NCBI GenBank assembly: GCA_017431185.1
Contig: JAFRLP010000570.1
Span: forward strand, 1-10,648
Direction: 5' to 3'
Length of the DNA stretch: 10,648 nt
DNA from: Victivallales bacterium
Lineage (GTDB): Bacteria > Verrucomicrobiota > Lentisphaeria > Oligosphaerales > Oligosphaeraceae
Shown here: piece by piece, positions 1 through 7,289 of the stretch
Numbering within the stretch: position 1 is the first letter of the stretch
How the letters are laid out: the number at the start of each line of letters is the position of its first letter
The notes under the pieces: generated by a model
Told to the model about the DNA's origin: nothing
Seen by the model: the letters and a program-made list of their open reading frames with translations, nothing else
Databases searched by the model: none
Made by a program: the position numbers and the translations under genes

Positions 1-286
1 CCAGCGACTCGATGGGAAGTCCATGGCAGTCCCAGCCAAAAGTACGCGGGACATAGCGGCCGCGCATGGTCTGGTAGCGTGGAATCACGTCCTTGATGGT
101 CCCGGCCAGCAGATGACCGTAGTGCGGAAGCCCTGTTGCGAAGGGAGGACCATCAAAGAATACATAGGAAGGGCAACCCTTGCGGGACTCAACGGATTTC
201 TCAAAGACCTTCTCGTTGTCCCAGAATTTCAGGATTTCGAGTTCCTGATCGGCTAGCGATGCGCCAGAGGCGGTGTTCTCAAACAT
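1..286 (-). CDS. ileS: Isoleucyl-tRNA synthetase, N-terminal 95 residues (partial, runs off the left edge)
   Basis: This is the start of the class I synthetase that charges tRNA-Ile in the cytoplasm. The visible part has an acidic N-terminal helix followed by [19 protein letters not shown] (residues 44-62). That segment contains the ATP-binding HIGH motif as HYGH (55-58). It continues through [10 protein letters not shown] to [11 protein letters not shown], which is characteristic of IleRS. The HYGH form is typical of the eukaryotic-type IleS lineage, which also occurs in chlamydiae and other bacteria. The KMSKS motif and editing domain lie outside the window. The ATG at 286 is the only reasonable start because the reading frame begins just before the conserved helix. 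No Shine-Dalgarno is visible in the AT-rich leader. It lies 50 nt downstream of the 275-aa membrane protein gene and is probably the last visible member of the def run. Identity is very secure; IleRS rather than ValRS or LeuRS is supported by the ATGLPHYGH form. Confidence 0.95.
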   Translation of the reverse strand, partial: MFENTASGASLADQELEILKFWDNEKVFEKSVESRKGCPSYVFFDGPPFATGLPHYGHLLAGTIKDVIPRYQTMRGRYVPRTFGWDCHGLPIESL

Positions 287-336
287 TTTAGTAATTCAAT
301 TAATTGTTTAAAATGAAGATGTTAGATATTATTTTA

Positions 337-1164
337 TTATTCGAGCGGTGAGCGGTCCCACTGTTCGATTTTGGCGAACGGTATTCGCCCGCGCATTTCA
401 TGCCCTTCCTGGTTGACCAGACGCACTGCGACGACAGTCGGAAGCACCTCCAGGATTTCGAGGACCTTGACGTGGACGCCGTTGTAGGTGACCTCCCAGG
501 GGCCGTCCGGCGTGCCGTCTGCCTTGCGTTGGATGGAGTTGAAGTAGTTTTCGTTCCAAACCACACCTGTTTCGGAGACGGCTGGCGGCTGTTCGCCCAT
601 TGCAATCTGTGCTTCCCGTTCTTTGAGGGCACGTTCCTCTGCTGCCGCTCGTTTCGCAGCGGCTTCATTGGCCAGACGCTCAAGCGCCTCCTTTTCGCCT
701 TTGATATCCAGGTTCAGCAACATCTTGTAAGGACCCACAAAGAAGGTGACAAATCCATAGAAAAAGAATTTAATGCGAGGATGCCGTCGGGATTGGGCAA
801 TGCTGGCCGCCCAGGCACCGGAGAGTGTCATTGTTGTTAAGACAACCAGCAGGACAATGGCGGCCGAGATTTTCATGTCCTGTACAACAAAGTCTTCCGT
901 CAGGACGTCATGAACATGCGTGGAGAGCCATGTCCAGCATTTCACAGTGTTGTCGCGAACAAATTCCCATGCGGCAATCAGCCAGGTGTCGGAGGTCGGT
1001 CCATTGAGCGCAAGCTTCCCTTCGGCAACATCCTCTGTGTTCTGAAGTTCTTGGGCCTTTTTCGCGTCTTCTTGATTGTTTGCAATCAAGGGAGTGGTGA
1101 AAAGAGGCAATGCGATTAACAGGACAAGGAGAAGCAAATTATGATGGCGGTGTGTTGTTTTCAT
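337..1164 (-). CDS. Hypothetical exported/membrane protein with coiled coil (275 aa)
   Basis: I do not recognise the family. Residues 1-28 look like a signal peptide, with a basic His-rich start followed by a leucine-rich core ending near LIANN. Residues about 30-95 are polar and probably periplasmic. Two hydrophobic stretches follow, at about 99-122 and 132-150, likely a transmembrane hairpin with a basic loop (SRRHPR). Residues 155-190 are rich in Ala, Glu, Lys and Arg and should form a charged coiled coil. The last 75 residues form a small beta-rich domain containing the GPWEVTYNGVHVKVLEIL segment, perhaps an SH3-like barrel. It starts 7 nt after the upstream 322-aa membrane protein gene and ends 50 nt before ileS, so co-transcription is likely. 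The gene is intact, and its start is fixed by the signal-like N-terminus. A scaffold or envelope role is only a guess from topology. Confidence 0.85.
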   Translation of the reverse strand: MKTTHRHHNLLLLVLLIALPLFTTPLIANNQEDAKKAQELQNTEDVAEGKLALNGPTSDTWLIAAWEFVRDNTVKCWTWLSTHVHDVLTEDFVVQDMKISAAIVLLVVLTTMTLSGAWAASIAQSRRHPRIKFFFYGFVTFFVGPYKMLLNLDIKGEKEALERLANEAAAKRAAAEERALKEREAQIAMGEQPPAVSETGVVWNENYFNSIQRKADGTPDGPWEVTYNGVHVKVLEILEVLPTVVAVRLVNQEGHEMRGRIPFAKIEQWDRSPLE

Positions 1165-1171
1165 GACACGA

Positions 1172-2140
1172 CTACTTTTGCGGGGGGAAGATGATGGTGC
1201 CGTTTCTGCCTTCGATCAGGGAATAAATCATGTAGATCCCCAGCATGATGGTAAACACCGATTGGAAGTCGGAACCAAGTTCGGCGACCAAGTAGATGAT
1301 TGCGGCGAGGGCGGCAGGAATGGTCGCGTTGAGCGCGAAAAGCAGCAATGCAAAAAAGGAACGAAGATGCCGGATTCGGATGATGAAGGCAATAGTGAGA
1401 GTCAGGAGAAGCGCACTGATCAAGATGGAAGAGATGGTATCAATAGAGCTCTCAATCGCACTGGCGAAAAACAGGGAGAGGAAAACCAGTTTGCAGACTT
1501 GGGACTGGTTATGTCGGCTGAAGACGAAGAAATGATCGTCACCAGTTGGAGTCTCTGCATCGGCACCTGAACCAGAAAGGGGGGGAAAATTCTGGAGCAT
1601 GGCGGGTGGGATGGTGGCTTCTGGAATGGTGGAGCCATCGTTGCTTGAGGAAAGGTTGCCAGAGTCGAGTTTCCGCCAGAAGTGGAGACCGTCATGGGCA
1701 ACCACGAGGCCGACATCATCACCAGTCTCATGTGCATTGAAATCACTGCGTGTTTCCACAATATCCACACGCAAATGAGGAAGATGCGCGGTTGCAGGGA
1801 GCGTCCCTTCCGCCGTTGGTTCCCAGTTGAGTTTTCCTTGCTGGATGGTGATGGGGCCAACAGTGTTTAAGAGAAAATCTGTGGTTTGGCGAATGTCAGT
1901 CGCATAGTTCGGGATATGGGACATCGCAATGCCGCATCCGCCTACCATGCAAAGCAATAAAATGGTGCAGAGTGTCATCAGCCAATATCGGTTGACCACG
2001 GCAAAAAGCGCCATGGCCAGCTTGGGATGCATGAAGATGTTGAACAGCAGAGTCCGATAGTTGACATGGTCCCCGTTAAAGGCAAAAACCTGCCCTGGAT
2101 TAGGCTGGAATTCACTGGATGGACGGTTGGAAGTTGGCAT
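1172..2140 (-). CDS. Multi-spanning membrane protein, DUF1189-like topology (322 aa)
   Basis: This is an integral membrane protein of unknown function. A polar N-terminal tail (1-50) precedes one transmembrane segment at about 52-74. A long extracytoplasmic region follows (about 75-212), low in conserved-looking motifs and rich in Ser, Asp and Pro around 160-205. Four hydrophobic segments then lie at about 215-232, 236-255, 260-285 and 291-308. One N-terminal span, an outer domain and a C-terminal bundle match my memory of DUF1189-type proteins. That comparison rests on topology, not on a diagnostic motif. The ATG at 2140 lies 3 nt past the def stop codon, and the stop codon lies 7 nt before the 275-aa membrane protein, so the genes are tightly packed. 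These two adjacent membrane proteins may act together. No catalytic residues were recognised. Confidence 0.85.
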   Translation of the reverse strand: MPTSNRPSSEFQPNPGQVFAFNGDHVNYRTLLFNIFMHPKLAMALFAVVNRYWLMTLCTILLLCMVGGCGIAMSHIPNYATDIRQTTDFLLNTVGPITIQQGKLNWEPTAEGTLPATAHLPHLRVDIVETRSDFNAHETGDDVGLVVAHDGLHFWRKLDSGNLSSSNDGSTIPEATIPPAMLQNFPPLSGSGADAETPTGDDHFFVFSRHNQSQVCKLVFLSLFFASAIESSIDTISSILISALLLTLTIAFIIRIRHLRSFFALLLFALNATIPAALAAIIYLVAELGSDFQSVFTIMLGIYMIYSLIEGRNGTIIFPPQK

Positions 2141-2143
2141 AGG

Positions 2144-2758
2144 CTAGCTTGATTTTGCCGCACGCAGACCGGCTTCACGTCGGGCAAGCTTGCGCATGAT
2201 CGGATCTGCAAGCTTCTGCTCTTCAGGGGAAATACGGTCGTAGAAGAGCTTGCCGTCCAAATGATCGATTTCATGTTGAAGGCATCGAGAGAGCAAACCG
2301 CCGCATTCGGCGGTGAATTCTTGCCCGCTCAGCAATTGTGTGCGCAATGTAACAGTCGCCCATCGAGTGACTTTTCCGCTGATTCCCGGCAGGCTCAGAC
2401 AACCTTCCTCTTCACAGACAGTCTCCTCGCTGTGGGCGACAATCTCCGGGTTGATGAGTACGACGGGCATTAGCGGAGCCAGGATGAGTTCGCCGGGCAG
2501 AGCATCCGGGCGGCAATGCCCCTTGTCATCGGTGGTTTTCACTGCAATCATGCGACGTGACACACCAATTTGCGGCGCGGCCAAACCGACGCCGGGGACT
2601 TCGCTTTCTTGCAGGGAGCGCAGAAGATTTTCCGCCAGGGAACGGACTTCGTCGTCGATCTTCAGGATCGGCGTGGAGATTTCACGAAGCGCGGGGTTCC
2701 CGTTGACCACAATGCGCATCGGACGGTTGCGCTTCAGTTGTTTCAGAAAATCAAACAT
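2144..2758 (-). CDS. def: Peptide deformylase (204 aa)
   Basis: This enzyme removes the N-formyl group from the initiator methionine of nascent proteins in the cytoplasm, using a bound Fe or Zn ion. All three family motifs are present. Motif 1 is GVGLAAPQIG (residues 56-65), motif 2 is EGCLSLPG (118-125) with metal ligand Cys120, and motif 3 is QHEIDHLDG (161-169) with ligands His162 and His166 and catalytic Glu163. Length is a little above the usual 160-190 residues because of the N-terminus and a short insert before motif 2. The open frame extends back to 2899, but that would overlap the upstream gene's end with unlike sequence, so I chose the ATG at 2758. An internal ATG at 2719 (MRIVVNGNPALR) aligns better with typical def starts and is a real alternative. 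It heads the tightly spaced group leading to ileS. Confidence 0.95.
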   Translation of the reverse strand: MFDFLKQLKRNRPMRIVVNGNPALREISTPILKIDDEVRSLAENLLRSLQESEVPGVGLAAPQIGVSRRMIAVKTTDDKGHCRPDALPGELILAPLMPVVLINPEIVAHSEETVCEEEGCLSLPGISGKVTRWATVTLRTQLLSGQEFTAECGGLLSRCLQHEIDHLDGKLFYDRISPEEQKLADPIMRKLARREAGLRAAKSS

Positions 2759-2785
2759 GGAATCATAGGATTGGGTAAATATCTT

Positions 2786-2819
2786 AATATATAATCCTTT
2801 TAAAAAAGTTCTACCACAA
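2786..2819 (-). promoter_or_regulatory. Possible promoter of the def-ileS gene group
   Basis: The 82-nt gap between the 949-aa gene and def is strongly AT-rich. Reading the minus strand, TATATT (2791-2786) resembles a -10 box, with TAGAAC 16 nt upstream (2813-2808). An alternative pair is TTGTGG (2819-2814) with GATTAT (2796-2791) at 17 nt. Each -35 match is weak (3 of 6). The location just upstream of a new functional group of genes is the main support. Confidence 0.35.
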
Positions 2820-2840
2820 TTCAAATTACATTCCCATTGG

Positions 2841-5690
2841 CTATGGCTGGGTGTTTTTCTGTGAACTGCGGATTTCGTAGGCCTGGATTTGGAAGCCATC
2901 CAGGACCACGGGGATTTGGTTGTCTCCTACGTTTCTCCCTCTCTCGTCAAAAAGTTGCCTTCCTGCCGGCATTGTAATCTCGAAGTTGAATTCGCGTGGC
3001 TTATCTTGGAGGTTCATCAACAGCACGAGAAAATTGCCTTGGCCGTCCCCGAGAACTTCGTATTCGTCATCTTTCACCCCGGTGGAATGCATTGTCAGAA
3101 GTTCGGCAGATCGCAGTCCAGTGGTGAAAAAGTCTTCGTATTTTGAGATTATCCGTGCAACTTCAGCGATGGCCAGGAAGGAGCGCCCGTCCAGGGTAGG
3201 GTAGTGGTAGATCAGGCATCCTCGTGTGGCGTCGCAGCAACGTCGCAACAGAGTCGCGGACTGCAGTGCCTGGGGGGCAGTTCTTGCTACATAGTCAAAA
3301 GGATATAGTAGTTCTCCCAGAACCAGTCCTGTCTTTTGGAAACACTGCTGGGTGTCGTGCAATTCCCTAGGCGAGCGTCCATAACCGCACATCGCCAGAT
3401 CCAGAACCCCCTCCAGCAACGACCAGTCGATGCCATAGACCAGCTTGGATCGGTCGCTTTGGTAGCCGGAGTACATGGAGAAGACCACGTTGGGCAGTTC
3501 CTCATGGATGGTTTCAGCCAGCAAGGTGGCAAAATCCGCTACGCGGCGGTGGCAGTAGCGTTGCCATTGCGGGAGGAATTCCTGGTTGATGCGTTCAGCG
3601 CTCAGGCCAGCGGGACTGATTCCTGCAAATGTCGCGAAGTCCTTCAAGCAGACCGGGCAGTAGCAGGAGAGGTAGCTGTCCTTGACATGGCTTTCATAGT
3701 CCCAGTCGATATGTCCGCAGTTGCCGAAGCGCTGGTGCCACGAAGGAAGCCGTTCCCGCAGGAAACGCGCGAACTCCGGTTCGCGAACCAGGCGTGTAGA
3801 GCAGACTGTCGTCTTGCTGATGGCCCCGCTATATTCCACCTGTGCCTGTTCGGGATGGTCGGCAAGATACTCCTGGCAGTTGAAGTTCCAGGTCTCAAAA
3901 TTGAACAGAGCAACCCCACGGAGCCGTTGGTAGTCCCCGACGGGACTGGTGATTTCCGTGACGCCCGCCTCGGCGAAATAGTCGAAGATGCGGTGTCGCA
4001 ACGCATCGTCGTCCATACTCTTGAGCCAGCTTGTCCACAACTCTATAATGAGCCTTTCGGACTGCGGTGCACGTGCTGGTGCGATGACATGTGCAGGGAG
4101 GCGGTTGGGTAGCTCCATGGCATTCGCCTCGTGGCTGGAGGCGTAGTAGTAAAGGCATGTCTCATTGGTCGCGATGTCCTCATCCACATGGATCACTGTG
4201 GCGATCATTTCGTGGCTTTTGCGTGTTGCGGCATACGAAAGGGCCTTCTTGACCGTGATTGCATATTGGGTGAACTCCACGCCGTTGCGCGTCACCGTCC
4301 CAAGCCTTTCGACTTCCACCGGAAACAACTTGTAATAACCCGATGTGCCAATCAATTCTACGCCTGGCGGCAACTCGAAGGTCATTGTATAATCTGAGAC
4401 CTTCTTATCCGGAATTCCCTGAGGACACCAAAGTATCTGCTGCAAGCCGCCACGGTTCAAGTTGATGCCGTTGACATGCCAATTGGGCCACACAAGCGAC
4501 TGGACACATAGGAGTTTCCGCCGCCACACACCATCCGCGTCCGCCACCCAGCCCTCCGGCCAGGGTATCGACACGCCCCCCGCCGACAGCGACACAGCCG
4601 CATCGGCACCTGTCGTCAGCGCGAGTTCATTTACACCCGCCTTCAACGGGATGCCCTCCGCCGGCACGGCGACACCATTGAGCGACAGCACCCCGTCCTT
4701 CAATTGCGCCGACAAAATGCGTGTGTTAACCTCAAAATGGTAAACAGACGAGCAATAATAGACATTATCATCTTGCGCAACAATCCATTGAAACACAAAG
4801 TTACCGTCCTGCTCCAACTCAAACTCCACCTCAGAACCGTAATTCTCCGCTGTAATGGCTCCCGCACCAAAATCCACCTTGCACGCCAACCGCACGGGGA
4901 CATCATTCTCCCCCGTCACGCGGAGCACATTCCTGCCGGGGAGGAATGCGGGAAAGGCAAGAACCTGGATGCTGGGAACGGAATCCACGAAGACGAGTTC
5001 CCCCAGATTTTTCGGGGTGTGCACTCCGCCTTCCGCGATAGCCTGGAGTGAACTGACTTCCTTTGAGGCGTATTCACGTCGCGCTGCAAGAAATTTCCAG
5101 TGGTCACCGGCCGAGGGCTTGCCGCCCAAAGTCCTCCACGGCAAGGCCAGCTCAACGGCCCAATACGCCTCCGGATGTCTGCTGACCACCGCAACGGCGG
5201 CCGTTGTCCCAGACTGCCAGCTTCGGTCTCGGTCACGCCAGTAGTCTGCCGCCGTCAAGTCGCTCACGCAGTCGCATACCACCCCCGAGGCCGTGGCGAT
5301 CACGTCATAGAGTCGGCCATTGAAGGGATTCCCAAGGAGCAATTGCACCATGTCGGTCGAATAAACTGCATCGTTATCCGCGCCTTGATAGTTGTTCTTG
5401 AAGTCGTGCAGGCGGTTTTGGATGGGGTCTAGCGCTCCTTCCTGACATTCGAATGCCGCGTAGAGGTTCTGGTCATCCCACAGGAACCGCACCGTGGTCT
5501 GTTGCTGTGCGAAGGAGTTGCTGGAGAGCAGCAGGAACGGTCCATAGGCAATGCTGTTGCGCCACGCCTCGTCCGCCAGATTGCCGTCCACCACCGGCGT
5601 GCCACGCCCAGCCGACACTATCATCGGCTCCACCGCAAAGAGTCCGAGGCAGATGGCAAGGCACGCAAGGGCAATTGGCAGTGTTTTCAT
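2841..5690 (-). CDS. Secreted CBM9-like protein with putative glycoside hydrolase-like barrel (949 aa)
   Basis: This is a large exported protein probably acting on extracellular or periplasmic polysaccharide; its substrate is unknown. Residues 1-20 form a signal peptide. Residues about 30-237 look like a CBM9-type carbohydrate-binding domain: VVDGNLADEAW (33-43), VRFLWDDQNLYAAFEC (67-82), VELALPW (179-185) and closing LGELVFV (229-235). Beta-rich linker domains follow to about 540. From about 545 to 865 there is a TIM-barrel-like domain with LIIELWTSWLK (547-557), HIDWDYE (660-666), the cysteine segment CYCPVC (676-681), MYSGYQS (739-745) and GELLYP (792-797). Glu666 and Glu793 are plausible catalytic acids. 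The C-terminal 80 residues form a small beta domain as in many glycosidases. I cannot assign a CAZy family. It may be transcribed alone or with the nucleoside-hydrolase-like gene upstream. The ATG at 5690 directly precedes the signal peptide. Confidence 0.85.
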   Translation of the reverse strand: MKTLPIALACLAICLGLFAVEPMIVSAGRGTPVVDGNLADEAWRNSIAYGPFLLLSSNSFAQQQTTVRFLWDDQNLYAAFECQEGALDPIQNRLHDFKNNYQGADNDAVYSTDMVQLLLGNPFNGRLYDVIATASGVVCDCVSDLTAADYWRDRDRSWQSGTTAAVAVVSRHPEAYWAVELALPWRTLGGKPSAGDHWKFLAARREYASKEVSSLQAIAEGGVHTPKNLGELVFVDSVPSIQVLAFPAFLPGRNVLRVTGENDVPVRLACKVDFGAGAITAENYGSEVEFELEQDGNFVFQWIVAQDDNVYYCSSVYHFEVNTRILSAQLKDGVLSLNGVAVPAEGIPLKAGVNELALTTGADAAVSLSAGGVSIPWPEGWVADADGVWRRKLLCVQSLVWPNWHVNGINLNRGGLQQILWCPQGIPDKKVSDYTMTFELPPGVELIGTSGYYKLFPVEVERLGTVTRNGVEFTQYAITVKKALSYAATRKSHEMIATVIHVDEDIATNETCLYYYASSHEANAMELPNRLPAHVIAPARAPQSERLIIELWTSWLKSMDDDALRHRIFDYFAEAGVTEITSPVGDYQRLRGVALFNFETWNFNCQEYLADHPEQAQVEYSGAISKTTVCSTRLVREPEFARFLRERLPSWHQRFGNCGHIDWDYESHVKDSYLSCYCPVCLKDFATFAGISPAGLSAERINQEFLPQWQRYCHRRVADFATLLAETIHEELPNVVFSMYSGYQSDRSKLVYGIDWSLLEGVLDLAMCGYGRSPRELHDTQQCFQKTGLVLGELLYPFDYVARTAPQALQSATLLRRCCDATRGCLIYHYPTLDGRSFLAIAEVARIISKYEDFFTTGLRSAELLTMHSTGVKDDEYEVLGDGQGNFLVLLMNLQDKPREFNFEITMPAGRQLFDERGRNVGDNQIPVVLDGFQIQAYEIRSSQKNTQP

Positions 5691-5833
5691 AACTTATTGG
5701 TTTTATCCAGGTTATTCTTTTTATATACTTTATACCAGCAATGGCTTTTCGCAAGTCATGACAGAGAAAATGGAGGCCAAAACAAGGCATTTAGCAGGTT
5801 ATAATCCTGATTAGATACCTCGTTAGAAAAAAC
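5691..5833 (-). promoter_or_regulatory. AT-rich leader upstream of the 949-aa gene
   Basis: This 143-nt gap has no credible coding frame. On the minus strand it contains TATAAA (5734-5729) and TATATA (5727-5722), both -10-like. TTGCGA (5754-5749) resembles a -35 box, but its spacing of 14 or 21 nt is poor. A T6 run just after the pseudogene stop has no clear hairpin before it. A promoter is likely here because the pseudogene upstream would not secure transcription, but no exact site is certain. Confidence 0.3.
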
Positions 5834-6156
5834 TCAATCGCTGATATAATAGTTGATTTCCTTCGCCATCTTGAAGGTGGATCCGAAGGCTTTGAGATTC
5901 TTGACGAGGATGTCGAACTGCCCGTGTGGCGTTTTCGACGCCGTTTTTGACGAAGGTCTGGTGGGCAGCCCTGCCTCTTCACCACCACGGGGTTCTTTTG
6001 GACCACATCGCCGGTGAAGAAGAAGGGCGCGTGGTTGCCGTTCTACTTCAGGACGCGAAAGATGTTCTCCGAGCCAGCGCGGAAACCGTTGTAACAGGGA
6101 GTCCCGCTCCTGCTGTCGGTCTCCAGGTCAAGGCCGGAGATGGTTGTAATGCCCAT
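5834..6156 (-). pseudogene. Degraded, internally deleted polysaccharide deacetylase
   Basis: This is a relic of a NodB-type polysaccharide deacetylase, which would have removed acetyl groups from amino-sugar polymers. From the ATG at 6156 the minus strand reads LDLETDSRSGTPCYNGF and then VLK, hits a TAG at 6045-6043, and resumes in the same frame as NGNHAPFFFTGDVVQKNP. The last segment matches the family's ATFFFTG signature. After about 5971 the similarity jumps to the next frame (FVKNGVENA, to about 5928) and then, after another one-base shift, to HGQFDILVKNLKAFG...AKEINYYI, ending at TGA 5836-5834. The last two pieces resemble the C-terminus of this family (an IVKN...QFD...L...F..AKEI pattern). 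Roughly 150-200 central codons carrying the His-rich metal site are missing. It begins 25 nt after the nucleoside-hydrolase-like gene, so it was probably in that operon. The family match is from memory of the motifs. Confidence 0.7.
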
Positions 6157-6181
6157 AAGATTTTTGGTGTGCTAACGGAAT

Positions 6182-7138
6182 TCAAAGCCATTTGTCCACC
6201 AGCTGTCCATATTCGAAATCGGGACGATTTTTGACTACGTAGGCATGTGCCCCATCTGAGGACACCAGGAAGCTGTTTTCTCCGGTATCAGGGTTGCTGG
6301 TGGCTTGTCCCCGCACGAGGCCATACATTCCACTGTCTGGCGAGACGACGCCTGCCCCTAGTAGGATCAGCAATGGATCCCAGCAGAAGTGCGCACGCTC
6401 CTGTCCCAATCCCTGGAATTCCGGGGCCTTGCCGCCCAGACGATAGCCCGGCGTGCGGTCAAAGGCGTCCATTGCCTGACGAAGCAGATCCCCGCCTGGC
6501 AACTTCGCTCCGGCAAGCACTGTGTTGCCGACCTCAAATCCCAAGAAGGTGATGGGAGTAGGCCAATTGGCAAGCACGATTGAGCCGGCACGGGTGACAA
6601 TCGGATTGACGGGGGAGCCGCCTGTGAGGTTGTATTCACTGCCGCGAGGCCAGAATCCGGCCATCATGAACAATTTTTCGACCTTCTTCCTTGCCAGCTC
6701 CATTCCAGTTAGCGGCGAGAATTCATCCGGAGGGCTTTCCAGCAATTCTGCGTAGTTTTCGGTGAAACCGATGGAAAACAACGTGACTTTTTCCGGAGAA
6801 GTCGCTAAAAGGCGTCGATATAGTTTTACCGGGGCTTCTGCATCCGAATTGCCTTTGTATTTTGAAGGCAGTTGTGCCAAGTACTTTTGGTAGGAGGGGC
6901 CATTGCGGCCTGAGAAGTCTTTCTCCCAATTTTGGATGATGCCGACGGGGACATCTACACCGTGTGCCAACAGAAAGGCGTCCACCGATCGAACACTTTC
7001 CTCAAAACTGGCGTTCAGGCAGACACCTAGCAATTTCAAATGATTGTATTGCTGGAGACGAAGCAGTACACGCAGTGCCATCACGTCATCGACGTCAGTG
7101 TACCAATCGGTGTCTAAAATTACTTGTTGCGAGGTCAT
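6182..7138 (-). CDS. Inosine-uridine-type nucleoside hydrolase family protein (318 aa)
   Basis: Family members hydrolyse the N-glycosidic bond of ribonucleosides using a bound calcium ion. The N-terminal metal loop is DTDWYTDVDDVMAL (residues 9-22), matching the DTDxGxDDAxAL signature with Asp11, Asp15, Asp17 and Asp18 in place. FMMAGFWPRGSEYNLTGG carries Glu168 and Asn170, equivalent to the ribose-binding E-x-N. The C-terminal Asp254 metal ligand is kept in CWDPLLIL, but the usual preceding histidine (HDP) is Trp253. That tryptophan is typical of a divergent branch found in polysaccharide-degrading bacteria, so substrate specificity is uncertain. The length is normal for the family, and no signal peptide is seen. 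I chose the ATG at 7138 because the open frame upstream to 7174 runs into the palindrome and encodes nothing conserved. It is divergent from the GH20 gene and was once followed by a deacetylase. Confidence 0.88.
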   Translation of the reverse strand: MTSQQVILDTDWYTDVDDVMALRVLLRLQQYNHLKLLGVCLNASFEESVRSVDAFLLAHGVDVPVGIIQNWEKDFSGRNGPSYQKYLAQLPSKYKGNSDAEAPVKLYRRLLATSPEKVTLFSIGFTENYAELLESPPDEFSPLTGMELARKKVEKLFMMAGFWPRGSEYNLTGGSPVNPIVTRAGSIVLANWPTPITFLGFEVGNTVLAGAKLPGGDLLRQAMDAFDRTPGYRLGGKAPEFQGLGQERAHFCWDPLLILLGAGVVSPDSGMYGLVRGQATSNPDTGENSFLVSSDGAHAYVVKNRPDFEYGQLVDKWL

Positions 7139-7173
7139 AAGGGTATTTGAAGGGAAACAGGAATGAAACCCCA

Positions 7174-7213
7174 ATTACTATAGAACCAAATTGAAAATTG
7201 GCTCTATAGTAAT
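7174..7213. promoter_or_regulatory. 40-bp palindrome between divergent genes (candidate operator)
   Basis: Arms ATTACTATAGAACCAA (7174-7189) and TTGGCTCTATAGTAAT (7198-7213) are inverted repeats matching at 15 of 16 positions, with an 8-nt centre. The site lies 36 nt upstream of the nucleoside-hydrolase-like start (7138) and 76 nt upstream of the GH20 start (7290). Each arm contains TATAGT in the outward direction, close to a -10 box, so symmetric divergent promoters may lie inside it. No T-tract follows, which argues against a terminator. Confidence 0.6.
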
Positions 7214-7289
7214 CACTATTTCCACCTTTGAAATTGGTCTTCGATTTCGAAACTCTCCATTCGTTTTTACTAGTTTCTTTTTTGCCGCC

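Noticed and set aside
400..840. 146-codon open frame on the plus strand
   Set aside because: It is the shadow of the 275-aa membrane protein gene, and the translation is not protein-like.
2759..2899. 47-residue N-terminal extension of peptide deformylase
   Set aside because: It overlaps the end of the upstream gene and encodes sequence unlike the family; the start at 2758 or 2719 fits better.
3336..4112. 258-codon open frame on the plus strand
   Set aside because: It is antisense to the well-supported 949-aa gene, its translation shows no recognisable domain, and it looks like a codon-bias shadow.
5926..6234. 102-codon plus-strand open frame between the 949-aa gene and the nucleoside-hydrolase-like gene
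   Set aside because: The opposite strand here carries recognisable deacetylase fragments, and this frame runs into the 3' end of the neighbouring gene.
7174..7213. The palindrome as an intrinsic terminator or IS end
   Set aside because: No T-tract follows on either strand, it lies between divergent genes where a terminator is not expected, and there is no transposase or target duplication nearby.
7191..7289. 33-residue N-terminal extension of the GH20 protein, which might pass as a signal or membrane segment
   Set aside because: It starts inside the palindrome, has no conserved look, and its hydrophobic part (FVFTSFFFAA) is short and follows polar residues; a real signal peptide is unlikely but not excluded.
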